A stretch of 64,000 bases of DNA, taken from positions 60,011 through 124,010 of the forward strand of contig NZ_JBNTQY010000002.1 of assembly GCF_051209875.1 (NCBI RefSeq), given 5' to 3'. Below are positions 16,660-26,697 of this stretch, one piece after another. The position numbers and the translations under genes are program-made. The notes under the pieces were generated by a model. It was not told where the DNA came from and made no database searches. It saw only the letters and a list, made by a program, of their open reading frames with translations. Every line of letters begins with the position of its first letter. The first letter of the stretch is position 1. The stretch comes from Emticicia sp051209875. Its GTDB lineage: Bacteria > Bacteroidota > Bacteroidia > Cytophagales > Spirosomataceae.

Positions 16660-19600
16660 ATGAAAAAATACATTCACCTATTACTCTTTTTTACTTATCT
16701 GAACACGTATGGACAAGGTATAAGCATTTCACCAAACACACCCTACGCAACTTTTAGCGGTCAAGATATTTCTGTTAATTTTATTCCTTCTGCTGGAGCA
16801 CTGGGACCCTATACTATTGAGTTGATTGAAAAAGAGGCAAGATACTGTGATTCAAAGATTAATGAGATAACTAAGGCCTCAATAATCTCAAATACTACTT
16901 CTGTTACATTAACTATTCCTTGCTGTTTCAAAACAGGGGTTGTCAATAACGGAAATTGTGAGATAGATTATAAATATTATTTAAGAGTTAGCAATAATGA
17001 TGTAGTATCCCAAAACTACTCTATTCTGCTATATCCTACTGCCAATTATACTTTTGGTTTAAACGTTACGCCTAATGAAACTTGTGAGAATGGGACTGCC
17101 GGCGTAAGGTGGTATTCAAGTGGAGTAGGAGAAAATAATGTATTTAGGATAGAGCTATCGAACTCCAATGGTATTTTTTCCAACCCAACCTTATTAGGAA
17201 CATTGTCGAGCAGCAATAGTGACGGACTAAAGTCTCAATTAATTACCATACCTCAAGGTATAACCACCAGCTCAAATTATAAAATACGGGTAACTTCGTC
17301 AGAACCATATTCTACAATTTCTACCCAATTTACCGTTAATCATTCCATTAACTGTGAGCCTATAAATTCTTTGTCAATATCAAACTCCTATTCTATTTGT
17401 CAAGGTAATACACACACTATTACTTGGAAAAATAATGGAACAATAGGATTAAATAATGTTTTTACCGCCGAGCTATCAGATAATTTAAATACAGTATCTT
17501 ACCCACTTGGTAATATTTCATCTCAAACGGCAGAGTCTATGCAAGTCGTTGTTCCAAATAATGTTCCCACTGGTTATTATTATCTAAAGCTACGTGTCAG
17601 TAACATTAACGGAAGTATTTATGAAAGTTCTACTTCACATGGTTTTGATGTAGGTTTACTTAAACCCTCTATACTTTTGAATAGCAATTGCGGAGGTGGT
17701 AGGTTTGAAATATTTTGCGACTTACCAATACCAGAGAAGAACTATTTTTTTAATTGGAAAAAGGATAACTTAAACATTGACTCACAAAACCAAACTACTC
17801 AATTTTTAAACGAAGGATTGGTGTATTACAGTAGGAATATTGCTCAAAGCAGCGATGCAGGTAATTATTCTTTTACATTAACAAGAAAACAAGATGGTTG
17901 TACTGCCACCTCAGACCCTTTGTATTTACCTATTAGTACACCTATTCCGGCTCCCACTACAAGTCCAGTTACTGTAATAAGTGGTAGCACCACAACATTG
18001 ACTGCTTCCAACTGTTCGGGAAACATCTTGTGGTATAGTTCTGCAACTGCTCAAGATGCCATTGAATCAGGTAGTTTCCTTACACCCGAAATTACGCAAC
18101 CAACCACTTATTATGCTGCTTGCGAATATTACCAAGGTATGAATTACACCGTATGTGAAAGTCCTCGCACACCTCTAACTATTAGTTTGACGAGTCATAT
18201 TCCGCCCAATGCACCTGCTCTAAGTATCTCAGCCAATAATTACTGCAGGGATATATCAAACTACCCTACTATTACAGCTTCTGGATGTTCAGGGACTGTC
18301 AGATGGTACAGTACATATGAGAGAAATGCAAATTTTTACCTTTTTGAAACCACTACTCAAGCCCCACACCAAATAACAATCTCTGACGGTATATACCAAA
18401 TTTTTCGAAAAGATACTCTTTATTATTATGCAGATTGTAGAGTAAATGGTGTCTTGAGTTCAACAAAGAGCGAAATGGTGTATATAAATAAATCAATTCC
18501 AAATCCACCAAATATTTCGCCTAATCCTGGCAATTTTCTCAGCATCAATAATGGTAGTAATATAAAATTTGATGGCATAGGATGTAATGGAACCGTAAAA
18601 TGGTATGATAGCGATATTGCTATTACCCCCCTTTCAACAGGAGCCTCATACACTACACCCAACTTATTTAATAACACCACAAACAATATCGCAGATTATA
18701 AAATCTACTATTCATGCCAAGTAAATGGATGTGAAAGTGAAAGGCTGTATTCAAGATTTCTTATTTATAAAGATGACGTTATGGCTCCAGCCATTGTCTT
18801 TGACCAAACCAATATCCTTTGCAGCGGCAATTCAAAAACTATTTTCGCTCATGGTTGTTCAAATGGAATTGTTCGTTGGTATGATTCACAATTTGACGGA
18901 AACTTGGTAGGTACTGGACAAACTTTTAATACCCCTGTTTTAAGCTATAATGAAAATGGTGGCAATGGCTATCGTTACTATGCAGAATGCGAGCTTAGTG
19001 GTATCAAAAGCGGTAGGCAAGAAGCATATTTTTACGTTGTTCGTAGCCCTAAGACAATAGCGGCTAATCCCTCGGTAATCAATTGTAATACCTCTACCAC
19101 CTTATTTGCTACAGGTTGTAATACCTTTACGCCATATGATTTCAATGTAAAATGGTATAAAGATAATGTTTCTTCGGAACCAATTGGTACTGGTCTTAAC
19201 TTCGTGACCCCAATCTTGAAGAATAGCACAACCTACTATGTATCCTGTGCTAATGGTAACTGTGAAACTTCTCGTGTACCTGTTCCAATTACAGTTCTTT
19301 GCCCACCCGATGCCCCTGTAATTTCATCGAACCTCTCAGTTATTTGTGCAGGAGGTGGAATAAATTTATCGGCTACTGGATGCTCAGGAACTGTCAACTG
19401 GAGCGATGGCGGTAGCGGAACAAGTCGAGCAAACGTTATTTTTAATGCTTCAATAAGTCTATCTGCTACTTGCACGGTGGGAAATCTGACCAGCGGAGCA
19501 TCGAGTACTTTATTAATTACCGTAAATCCAAAACCTATTTTAGTAATTACAAATCCAGCAGCTGTTTCGCCACCTAATACAATAAACATAACGCTCTTGG

Positions 19601-19995
19601 CAATAACCGTAGGTAGTACACTACCGCCTAATACTTCTTTGAGATATTACACTGATGCAGATGCCACTATTACACTAAATAATTCTTCGGCGGTAACGAC
19701 TTCGGGTACATATTTTATCAAAGCAACAACCACCAACGGCTGTTTTGACATTAAACCTGTGGTAGTTGTAATAAATGATTGTAGCACACCGATAGTATTA
19801 GTAAGCACCGCCGATGATTATAGTTCAGGAATTCAACTAAAGAAAACTAACGAAACCATCACAGCTATCAATATAGTAACAGCATCTGCTCAAGCTACAT
19901 ATCTGTCAAACCAAAGTATTTTACTTAATGCTGGTTTTAAAGCCCAACCAACAGCTGGTGGGTATTTTAAAGCAGAGATTGGGGGGTGTGATTGA
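16660..19995 (+). CDS. Large secreted Ig-like repeat protein with C-terminal 3-coathanger-stack ending
   Basis: A 1111-residue secreted protein. It has a signal peptide (MKKYIHLLLFFTYLNTYGQ), two early beta-sandwich units (to about 340), and then about seven Cys-containing Ig-like repeats with the recurring block GCSGTVRWYS / GCNGTVKWYDSD / GCSNGIVRWYDSQ / GCSGTVNWSDGG. The C-terminus is a T/S/V-rich module ending LNAGFKAQPTAGGYFKAEIGGCD, whose key blocks are LNAGFKA and YFKAEIGGC, typical of the Bacteroidota 3-coathanger-stack domain. The 1425-residue protein at 27329 ends in the same way (LNPGFEI, YFKAEISGC). It is probably a surface or extracellular adhesin-like protein. A LytTR-type operator lies upstream. 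Confidence 0.75.
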   Translation: MKKYIHLLLFFTYLNTYGQGISISPNTPYATFSGQDISVNFIPSAGALGPYTIELIEKEARYCDSKINEITKASIISNTTSVTLTIPCCFKTGVVNNGNCEIDYKYYLRVSNNDVVSQNYSILLYPTANYTFGLNVTPNETCENGTAGVRWYSSGVGENNVFRIELSNSNGIFSNPTLLGTLSSSNSDGLKSQLITIPQGITTSSNYKIRVTSSEPYSTISTQFTVNHSINCEPINSLSISNSYSICQGNTHTITWKNNGTIGLNNVFTAELSDNLNTVSYPLGNISSQTAESMQVVVPNNVPTGYYYLKLRVSNINGSIYESSTSHGFDVGLLKPSILLNSNCGGGRFEIFCDLPIPEKNYFFNWKKDNLNIDSQNQTTQFLNEGLVYYSRNIAQSSDAGNYSFTLTRKQDGCTATSDPLYLPISTPIPAPTTSPVTVISGSTTTLTASNCSGNILWYSSATAQDAIESGSFLTPEITQPTTYYAACEYYQGMNYTVCESPRTPLTISLTSHIPPNAPALSISANNYCRDISNYPTITASGCSGTVRWYSTYERNANFYLFETTTQAPHQITISDGIYQIFRKDTLYYYADCRVNGVLSSTKSEMVYINKSIPNPPNISPNPGNFLSINNGSNIKFDGIGCNGTVKWYDSDIAITPLSTGASYTTPNLFNNTTNNIADYKIYYSCQVNGCESERLYSRFLIYKDDVMAPAIVFDQTNILCSGNSKTIFAHGCSNGIVRWYDSQFDGNLVGTGQTFNTPVLSYNENGGNGYRYYAECELSGIKSGRQEAYFYVVRSPKTIAANPSVINCNTSTTLFATGCNTFTPYDFNVKWYKDNVSSEPIGTGLNFVTPILKNSTTYYVSCANGNCETSRVPVPITVLCPPDAPVISSNLSVICAGGGINLSATGCSGTVNWSDGGSGTSRANVIFNASISLSATCTVGNLTSGASSTLLITVNPKPILVITNPAAVSPPNTINITLLAITVGSTLPPNTSLRYYTDADATITLNNSSAVTTSGTYFIKATTTNGCFDIKPVVVVINDCSTPIVLVSTADDYSSGIQLKKTNETITAINIVTASAQATYLSNQSILLNAGFKAQPTAGGYFKAEIGGCD

Positions 19996-20016
19996 AAATA
20001 AAACTTTATGTTAATA

Positions 20017-20034
20017 AAAATGATTTATCATTTT
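20017..20034. terminator. AT-only hairpin after the Ig-repeat gene
   Basis: AAAATGAT-TT-ATCATTTT, 22 bases after the stop codon. The perfect 8-base arms end in T4. The hairpin is weak but well placed. Confidence 0.4.
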
Positions 20035-20046
20035 ACTAAAAAAGAA

Positions 20047-20054
20047 TACCTTTG
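20047..20054 (+). promoter_or_regulatory. -7 box TACCTTTG for the response regulator
   Basis: TACCTTTG is an exact TAnnTTTG match, 46 bases before the ATG of the response regulator, leaving a leader of about 40 bases. No clear -33 element is visible. Confidence 0.5.
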
Positions 20055-20100
20055 AGAAATGAGATGTTTGTTGTAGAAAAGTTTATTCCACCACCCTATT

Positions 20101-20742
20101 ATGATAAAAATTTTACTTATTGATGACCACCAAGTTTTGCTTGATAGTTTGCGTTTATTATTTAATTCTATCGAGAATGTTGAAGTTGTCGGTACGCTAA
20201 ACGATAGCAGAAAAGTGCCTCATTTTCTTAACGATGTAGATGTCGATATTTTAGTATCTGATTTACACATGCCTTTTTTTAGTGGAATTGACCTTGCATT
20301 ACAACTCAAAAAGACTCATCCAAATCTTAAGATTTTATTATTGACAATGGCAGAAGATGCACGGCACATCCGAGAAGCATTGCGGGCGGGTGTACATGGC
20401 TATATTTTGAAAAAAACAGGTAAAGAAGAACTCCACATGGCTATTCTAAAACTGATGGATGGCAAAAAATATTATAGCGAAGCTGTTATTGAAGAATTGG
20501 CAGCCACTGCTGATGAAGATTATAACGATGCTCGACCCGAAACGATTGAACATTTGACAGCAAGGGAAATTGAGATTTTAAAATTGATTACCCAAGAACA
20601 ATCAACTGTCGAAATCGCCGAAAAACTTTTTATTAGTATTTCGACAGTTGAAACACATCGTGCTAATTTAATGAAAAAACTCAATGTTAAAAGTGCCATT
20701 GGTATGGTAAAATTTGCCATCAAACATGGTTTAGTAGATTAA
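20101..20742 (+). CDS. NarL/FixJ-family response regulator
   Basis: A 213-residue response regulator. The receiver (1-120) has the acidic pocket IDDH (8-9), phospho-acceptor D54 in LVSDLHMPFFSG, T/S in LLLTMAED and K in GYILKKTGK. The C-terminal LuxR/GerE HTH (about 148-210) reads LTAREIEILKLITQEQ and STVEIAEKLFISISTVETHR. The last four bases overlap the end of the minus-strand kinase gene, so it sits tail to tail with the three 7TMR-DISM kinases and is their obvious partner. It is transcribed from its own TAnnTTTG promoter. Confidence 0.9.
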   Translation: MIKILLIDDHQVLLDSLRLLFNSIENVEVVGTLNDSRKVPHFLNDVDVDILVSDLHMPFFSGIDLALQLKKTHPNLKILLLTMAEDARHIREALRAGVHGYILKKTGKEELHMAILKLMDGKKYYSEAVIEELAATADEDYNDARPETIEHLTAREIEILKLITQEQSTVEIAEKLFISISTVETHRANLMKKLNVKSAIGMVKFAIKHGLVD

Positions 20743-22640
20743 ACAGGAATCAACACTTCGCTCCTAACACCCTTATTTTCAATATTTTGCAAATTCCAAA
20801 TTCCATTCAATGATTCTACCCTTGCCTTAACATTTTTCATTCCTTTTCCATCAGAATTATTTTCATAAATACCAACTCCGTTATCTTCAACCGTAAGTTT
20901 GAGTTGGTTTTCGTTTTTCGAGATTTCAATTTTTGCCTCAGTAGCTTTTGAGTGTTTGATGATATTATTGACCAATTCGAGGCAAATACAATAAAGTTCA
21001 AACTCTATTTTATTATCAACTCTGCCAAAACCTTCAGCAATTTGTAAATCGAATTTAATCTTTGAGCTTTTGCTTATTTTTCTGACAAAACTTTGTAGTG
21101 TTGGTACGAGTCCTTGTTTTTCAAATTCTTCTGGCAGTAAATTATGCGACAACAAACGCACATCATTATAGGCTTTTTCGAGGTTTTCTCTGAGGTTTTG
21201 ATGAATTGCTCGTTCGTCGTCATTCATTTTTGATTTATCAATCATATCGACACTCAGCCAAAGTGCTGACAACGTACTCCCCAGATTATCATGCAAATCG
21301 GCGGCTACACGTTTGCGTTCGATGGTTTGGCCTTGAAGAAGAGCAGCTTGAAGTTTGAAGTTTTGACTTTGAAGATATTCTTGTTTTTCTTTGGCAATAC
21401 GTTGAAATTCAGTCAGATTATCTGATAGTTGTAAATAATTCCTCTTATATTCGGTAGCTAATATGTATGATATTGCCATCGGGACAGCCAATAATGCTAT
21501 ATCGAAAGCCATTTCCTGAAGTATCCAAGGTTTATTTGCAGAATCTCTAATCAGAATATAAATGGTCATACCAACGAAAAACAATATTGCCGCAATTGTT
21601 ATACTGACTGCTTCTTTCTTCCCATTTCGATAGGCTCTCAATGAAATAAAAGGTATGTAAAAACATAGAAAGAGTTTGGTTAAAACAAAGCCAAATAACT
21701 GACCTGTTTTATAAGGATAAATCATTGTCGGAACAGTAATCAAAAAACAAACTACAATGATATAGAAAAACTTATCTCTCTTCAATTCCAATAAAAAATA
21801 TAAGGCAATCAACACACATAAATCAGCGATTGGGCTGACCAAAAGATGGGTAATTGTTAGAAGATTACGATAATATAAATCATTGATAAAATAGGTAATA
21901 TTCGAAGAGAATAGCGTATATGTAGTAAGCAATGTGTAGATTCCAAAAAATAAGTTGGCTTTTTTATGCCTATACTGAAAAAACAATAAAAGGTGGAATG
22001 CAGCAATGAAAAGGAAAATCCCCGTTTTTATATGACCTGAATTATGAGCTCTTAGTGATAGGCTATTTATTATATCACTGGAAATAACAGCATTTTCTAC
22101 GTAATTAATAACTGCCTTAAATGCGGGATTTGGAAAATTCAAATCGGATACTAAAAAAGTATTAGGATACGAAAATCTTACTGCTAAACTATTATTTTGT
22201 TGAATGATTAATGGAAATGAAATTTGCTTGCCCATAGGGTCATAGCCTTTTATTTCTTCTGTATTTTTTGATATATGTCCAAATTTATGAATCAATTTAC
22301 CATTTAGGTATATTTCGCTTGCTCCTGTTTGTTTTACAATGAGTGCCAAAAATTTATTGTCAAATTCAATTTTAGGTAATAATTTAAGTCTCATCCAAAT
22401 AATATTACCTACTTTTAATGATTTCAAATCCATAACATCTTGTGTAGGGTCAAGACTCTCCCATTTACTATCATCAAAGTCGGGTTTTGCAAAATCGGGG
22501 TTATCGCCTGCATGAAATTTCCAGCCTTTATTTAGTAAAACACCTTCTTTTGGCAAACTATCTATACGAAAAACTTCTTTTTGAGCATAAACTCCTAAAT
22601 GAAAAATAGCCAATAATATTAACGACAGTAGTTTTTTCAT
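20739..22640 (-). CDS. 7TMR-DISM sensor histidine kinase, paralogue 1
   Basis: A 633-residue NarX/LytS-like kinase. It has a signal peptide (MKKLLSLILLAIFHLGVYAQ), a galactose-binding-like extracytoplasmic domain at about 25-190 (GWKFHAGDNPDFAKPDFDD), seven transmembrane helices at about 205-400 (7TMR-DISM), a short coiled coil, HisKA_3 with ERKRVAADLHDNLGSTLSA (His at about 448) and HATPase_c (ELVNNIIKHSKA N-box, VEDNGVG and GKGMKNV G-boxes). It is third in a tandem of three near-identical kinases, separated by only 3 bases each, and converges on the response regulator. The ligand is probably a carbohydrate or envelope molecule (inference). Confidence 0.9.
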   Translation of the reverse strand: MKKLLSLILLAIFHLGVYAQKEVFRIDSLPKEGVLLNKGWKFHAGDNPDFAKPDFDDSKWESLDPTQDVMDLKSLKVGNIIWMRLKLLPKIEFDNKFLALIVKQTGASEIYLNGKLIHKFGHISKNTEEIKGYDPMGKQISFPLIIQQNNSLAVRFSYPNTFLVSDLNFPNPAFKAVINYVENAVISSDIINSLSLRAHNSGHIKTGIFLFIAAFHLLLFFQYRHKKANLFFGIYTLLTTYTLFSSNITYFINDLYYRNLLTITHLLVSPIADLCVLIALYFLLELKRDKFFYIIVVCFLITVPTMIYPYKTGQLFGFVLTKLFLCFYIPFISLRAYRNGKKEAVSITIAAILFFVGMTIYILIRDSANKPWILQEMAFDIALLAVPMAISYILATEYKRNYLQLSDNLTEFQRIAKEKQEYLQSQNFKLQAALLQGQTIERKRVAADLHDNLGSTLSALWLSVDMIDKSKMNDDERAIHQNLRENLEKAYNDVRLLSHNLLPEEFEKQGLVPTLQSFVRKISKSSKIKFDLQIAEGFGRVDNKIEFELYCICLELVNNIIKHSKATEAKIEISKNENQLKLTVEDNGVGIYENNSDGKGMKNVKARVESLNGIWNLQNIENKGVRSEVLIPV

Positions 22641-22643
22641 AGA

Positions 22644-24578
22644 CTAAATCGGTATATTTATTTGTGAATTTGTCCCTTGATTTTTTTTTGAATTTATCTT
22701 CCAAACACCATTCAATGACTCCACTCTGGCCTTAACATTTTTCATTCCTTTTCCATCGCTTTCATTATTGAATGTACCAATTCCGTTATCAGATATTATC
22801 AATTCAATTTTCTTTTCAGTGCGAGAAAGTGAGATTTTTGCCTCGCTGGCTTTTGAGTGTTTGATGATATTATTGACCAATTCAAGGCAGATGCTGTATA
22901 GTTCAAACTCAATTTTATTATCTACTCTACCAAAGCCTTCGGCAATTTGTAAGTCGAATCGAATCTTAGAGTTTTTGCTTATTTTCCTTACAAAACTTTG
23001 CAGTGTTGGTACGAGTCCTTGTTTTTCAAATTCTTCCGGCAGCAAGTTATGCGACAACAAACGCACATCATTATAGGCTTTTTCGAGGTTCTCTCTGAGG
23101 TTTTGATGAATTGCGATTTCTTCTTGGCTCATCTTCGATTTATCAATCAAATCGACACTTAGCCAAAGTGCTGACAACGTACTACCCAGATTATCATGCA
23201 AATCAGCAGCTACACGTTTGCGTTCGATGGTTTGTCCTTGAAGGAGAGCTGCTTGGAGTTGGGCGTTTTGTTTTTCGAGGGTTTCTTGTTTTTCAAATGA
23301 AAGACGTTGGACTTCAGACAATTTCAACATTAAAGATTTACTAATCTGAGCAAATTCTCTACCTAAATATAAAGTTATACTTATCGGGATACTGAGTACG
23401 CCAAGATTTGTTAAAATATGTCGAACTGTATCGTGTTGATTTAAATATGATGCATTGAATGTAGTTATGATTATCAAAAATACGAAACAAGTCGAACCAA
23501 ATAGAATTATTTTTGCTCCATCCTTTCCATCTCTGTATACTAAAATTGAAATCCTTGCCACTTCAAAAAAAATTACAGTAGAAATATAAATTCGACTTTG
23601 CGATACAATAAAAAAATCAAAAAAAGGTAAAATTAATGTAATCGCCACTATTAGAATTAATACCTTATAGACAATTCCAAATCGAATATTGAAAATTATA
23701 TAAACTGCCGTAAGTTGAAAAATGTAAGCTGGATGTCTAATAAACCAGTAGGTATTTGCGAAGGTAGCAATGTCAGAGAGGTCATAAAAATATCTATTAA
23801 CCGTTGCTTGATAAATGTAAAAAACAAATAGGAAACAACATCCTAAACCAAAAAATATATTTGCTTTTTGCAAACGATGAGCATAATAAAAACTAAAATG
23901 TAAAATACTTAAAATAAAAAAAAGACCCGCTTTGAAATAATCTAAGGTTGGAGCATCAAAATTACCAAATTGCTCATAATTATTACCATGAAACGCATTT
24001 CTTATGATAGGCAATTTAGGGTCTGAAATATTCAAAATGATAGATAAACAATCTGACTTGTGAAGTTGTGATTTTTGATATATAGCAATATCTTTAATTG
24101 CAAATCTAACAGCTATTATATGTTTACCTTTGTCTCCTGTATATAAATGAATTACTGGTTTTAAATAATTAAATGAAAAAAATGCTTGAACTTCATTGGG
24201 ATTTTGACTGACTTTACCAAAATTTCCTATAAAACGTCCATTTTGATAAAATTCAGTTGCAATATTTTGATAGGTATATAAGCTTAGAATAGTGTTTTTT
24301 AAAGTTGAATCAAAGTTTAGTTTTATTCTAAACCACCCAATCTCTGCCTTTTTTATCTCAGGTAACTCATCTATATCCTTCGTCGGGTCAATACTCTCCC
24401 ATTTGCTATCATCAAAATCAGGTTTAGCAAAATCAGGATTATCACCTGCATGAAATTTCCAGCCTTTATCAAGTAAAATACCTTGTTGTGGTATGCTATC
24501 TATGCGAAAAACTTCATTTTGAGCATAAACTCCTAAATGAAAAATAGCCAATAAAATCAACGATAGTAGTTTTTTCAT
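22644..24578 (-). CDS. 7TMR-DISM sensor histidine kinase, paralogue 2
   Basis: A 644-residue kinase with the same architecture as its neighbours. The signal peptide and first 40 residues are almost identical to paralogue 1 (MKKLLSLILLAIFHLGVYAQ), while the sensor domain and seven helices (about 50-420) diverge strongly. From the segment QAALLQGQTIERKRVAADLH onward the cytoplasmic kinase core is again nearly identical to the other two. The pattern of conserved ends and a diverged sensor points to duplication with gene conversion. The H-box DLHDNLGST and N-box ELVNNIIKHSKA are intact. Confidence 0.9.
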   Translation of the reverse strand: MKKLLSLILLAIFHLGVYAQNEVFRIDSIPQQGILLDKGWKFHAGDNPDFAKPDFDDSKWESIDPTKDIDELPEIKKAEIGWFRIKLNFDSTLKNTILSLYTYQNIATEFYQNGRFIGNFGKVSQNPNEVQAFFSFNYLKPVIHLYTGDKGKHIIAVRFAIKDIAIYQKSQLHKSDCLSIILNISDPKLPIIRNAFHGNNYEQFGNFDAPTLDYFKAGLFFILSILHFSFYYAHRLQKANIFFGLGCCFLFVFYIYQATVNRYFYDLSDIATFANTYWFIRHPAYIFQLTAVYIIFNIRFGIVYKVLILIVAITLILPFFDFFIVSQSRIYISTVIFFEVARISILVYRDGKDGAKIILFGSTCFVFLIIITTFNASYLNQHDTVRHILTNLGVLSIPISITLYLGREFAQISKSLMLKLSEVQRLSFEKQETLEKQNAQLQAALLQGQTIERKRVAADLHDNLGSTLSALWLSVDLIDKSKMSQEEIAIHQNLRENLEKAYNDVRLLSHNLLPEEFEKQGLVPTLQSFVRKISKNSKIRFDLQIAEGFGRVDNKIEFELYSICLELVNNIIKHSKASEAKISLSRTEKKIELIISDNGIGTFNNESDGKGMKNVKARVESLNGVWKINSKKNQGTNSQINIPI

Positions 24579-24581
24579 AGA

Positions 24582-26501
24582 CTAAATCGGTATATTTATT
24601 TGTGAAGTCGTCCCTTGATTTTCTTTTGAATTTATCTCCCAAACACCATTCAATGACTCTACTCTTGCTTTTACATTTTTCATTCCTTTGCCATCGCTTT
24701 CGTTGTTGAAAGTACCAATTCCGTTGTCGGAAATTATCATTTCAATTTTCTTTTCAGTGCGAGAAAGTGAGATTTTTGCTTCGGTTGCTTTTGAGTGTTT
24801 GATGATATTATTGACCAATTCGAGGCAGATGCTGTATAGTTCAAACTCAATTTTATTATCAACCCTCCCAAAACCTTCAGCAATTTGTAAATCGAATCGA
24901 ATCTTAGAGTTTTTGCTTATTTTCCTTACAAAACTTTGCAGTGTTGGCACAAGTCCTTGTTTTTCAAATTCTTCAGGCAAGAGATTATGCGACAGCAAAC
25001 GTACATCATTATAGGCTTTTTCGAGATTTTCTCTGAGGCTTTGATGAATTGCAGTTTCTTCTTCGTTCATCTTCGACTTATCAATCAAATCGACACTCAG
25101 CCAAAGTGCTGACAACGTACTACCCAGATTATCATGCAAATCAGCAGCTACACGTTTGCGTTCGATGGTTTGTCCTTGAAGGAGAGCTGCTTGGAGTTGG
25201 GCGTTTTGTTTTTCGAGAGTTTCGTTTTGCATTTTAAGAATTTGCTGTTTCTCGATAGAGAGTTTCTCTACCTCATTTAACTTTTGGGCTAAACTCTTAC
25301 TGGTTAGAGTATATTCACTTGCCAACATGAGTGAAAAACAAATAGGAACGCTTGTCAAACATAAATTCGCAAAAAACGTAATTCCGAACTCTGAATACGG
25401 TAATACATGAAATGCTATTAGATACCACACAACCAAAAATACGATATAAAGTATATAGCCTGCAAAAATGTACCAAGCCGCAGTTTTTCCACTTCCGATT
25501 GTTTTTATAGATAATCTTATTGATTCAATAGCAAGAAATCCAGCAAGTACTAAATTAAAGTAAAACATACCAAAATTAGGACGATAACAGCATATCGGGT
25601 ATGCTAATAAAAAGACAAAAATGCCTACCCAGAACATTATCTTTTTGGGAAGTCTTAAAAAATCATAAATAATAAGGAAAGTCAATATAGCAATAAATGT
25701 CGATAGAATAATTATCCAACTTGTTTCAATGTACAATGATGTAGCCGAAAGTGGCAAGTTACTGACAAGGTTTTCAAAATGATAAATAATAACATTACAA
25801 AGTGCATAAAGACTAATATAGAGGTTTGATTTTTGTTTGGGATAAGAAATGAAAAAGAAAAAATGGATTAAGAACAAAAAAAGAAATAATCCTACCTTCA
25901 AATAATCAAGCAGGGCATAATCATTTTTATTTTTTGCAAAACTTTCAATTGAATTATCTAAAACAACAAGTCGTGCTTTAAAAGCATTATATTTTTTTGG
26001 TTTATGTTTTAACAAAATAGGCGGATTAACAAATGAAAATCGAACACAAATCGTTTGCATACCAGCATTTTTAAAAACAATACTATAAAGCTGACCATTG
26101 GGCAATCGAATTTGCTCCTTATCTTTTTCTTGACTCACTACTCCTATCTTATGAATCAGAGCATTATTGAGATAAATTTCCGATGCCAAGGTTTGGTCAA
26201 TTTCAAGTGCAAGGGCTTTATTTACTACTGAAGAGTCAATGATAAAATTTAACCTTAAATATCCAATTCTTGCTTTTTTTATCTGAGGCAAATCCATCAC
26301 ATCTTGTGTAGGGTCTATACTCTCCCATTTACTATCCTCAAAGTTAAATTTTGCAAAATTGGGGTAATAACCAGCATGAAATTTCCAACCTTTATCAAGT
26401 AAAACACCTTCTTTCGAAAGATTATCTATGTGAAAAATTTCTTTTTGGGCATAAACACCAAACGATATTAGTAGTACAATCAGAAAGATACTTTTTTTCA
26501 T
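24582..26501 (-). CDS. 7TMR-DISM sensor histidine kinase, paralogue 3
   Basis: A 639-residue kinase. The start at 26501 is chosen because MKKSIFLIVLLISFGVYAQ is a signal peptide; the longer frame adds 25 residues without signal character. It has a galactose-binding-like domain with GWKFHAGYYPNFAKFNFED, seven TM helices, a coiled coil (LEKQNAQLQAALLQ), HisKA_3 (VAADLHDNLGST) and HATPase_c. It is first gene of the kinase operon. The intergenic region upstream carries three palindromic operator-like sites and is shared with the divergent HTH gene at 26698. Confidence 0.9.
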   Translation of the reverse strand: MKKSIFLIVLLISFGVYAQKEIFHIDNLSKEGVLLDKGWKFHAGYYPNFAKFNFEDSKWESIDPTQDVMDLPQIKKARIGYLRLNFIIDSSVVNKALALEIDQTLASEIYLNNALIHKIGVVSQEKDKEQIRLPNGQLYSIVFKNAGMQTICVRFSFVNPPILLKHKPKKYNAFKARLVVLDNSIESFAKNKNDYALLDYLKVGLFLFLFLIHFFFFISYPKQKSNLYISLYALCNVIIYHFENLVSNLPLSATSLYIETSWIIILSTFIAILTFLIIYDFLRLPKKIMFWVGIFVFLLAYPICCYRPNFGMFYFNLVLAGFLAIESIRLSIKTIGSGKTAAWYIFAGYILYIVFLVVWYLIAFHVLPYSEFGITFFANLCLTSVPICFSLMLASEYTLTSKSLAQKLNEVEKLSIEKQQILKMQNETLEKQNAQLQAALLQGQTIERKRVAADLHDNLGSTLSALWLSVDLIDKSKMNEEETAIHQSLRENLEKAYNDVRLLSHNLLPEEFEKQGLVPTLQSFVRKISKNSKIRFDLQIAEGFGRVDNKIEFELYSICLELVNNIIKHSKATEAKISLSRTEKKIEMIISDNGIGTFNNESDGKGMKNVKARVESLNGVWEINSKENQGTTSQINIPI

Positions 26502-26580
26502 AGTTAATAGAGTATTTAGGCATAAACTCCTTGAAATTTCTACAATAGCCCTCACATTTCCAAACATCACCCTCAAATAT

Positions 26581-26641
26581 CATGGTAAACCATGAGTAAA
26601 AAATCATGGTTTACCACTACAAAATTTCATGGTAAACCATG
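26581..26641. promoter_or_regulatory. Three CATGGTAAACCATG-type palindromic operators
   Basis: Copies are at 26581-26594 (CATGGTAAACCATG), 26605-26616 (CATGGTTTACCA, opposite centre) and 26628-26641 (CATGGTAAACCATG). Spacing is 24 and 23 bases. They lie in the divergent promoter between the kinase operon and the HTH/LytTR genes, so they are a likely binding array for a dimeric regulator, perhaps the response regulator or the stand-alone HTH protein (inference). Confidence 0.65.
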
Positions 26642-26697
26642 AAAGATTATTTTTTGCCAAAATATCAACTTTGTAACATAAACTAAATCTCAACAAA

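Noticed and set aside
24582..26576. Longer start of the third kinase at 26576
   Set aside because: The extra 25 residues lack signal character, while the internal ATG at 26501 opens a signal peptide like those of the two paralogues.
26581..26641. CRISPR array (three short repeats with 10-11 bp gaps)
   Set aside because: Repeats are 12-14 bp palindromes with gaps far too short for spacers, no cas genes, and they sit in a divergent promoter.
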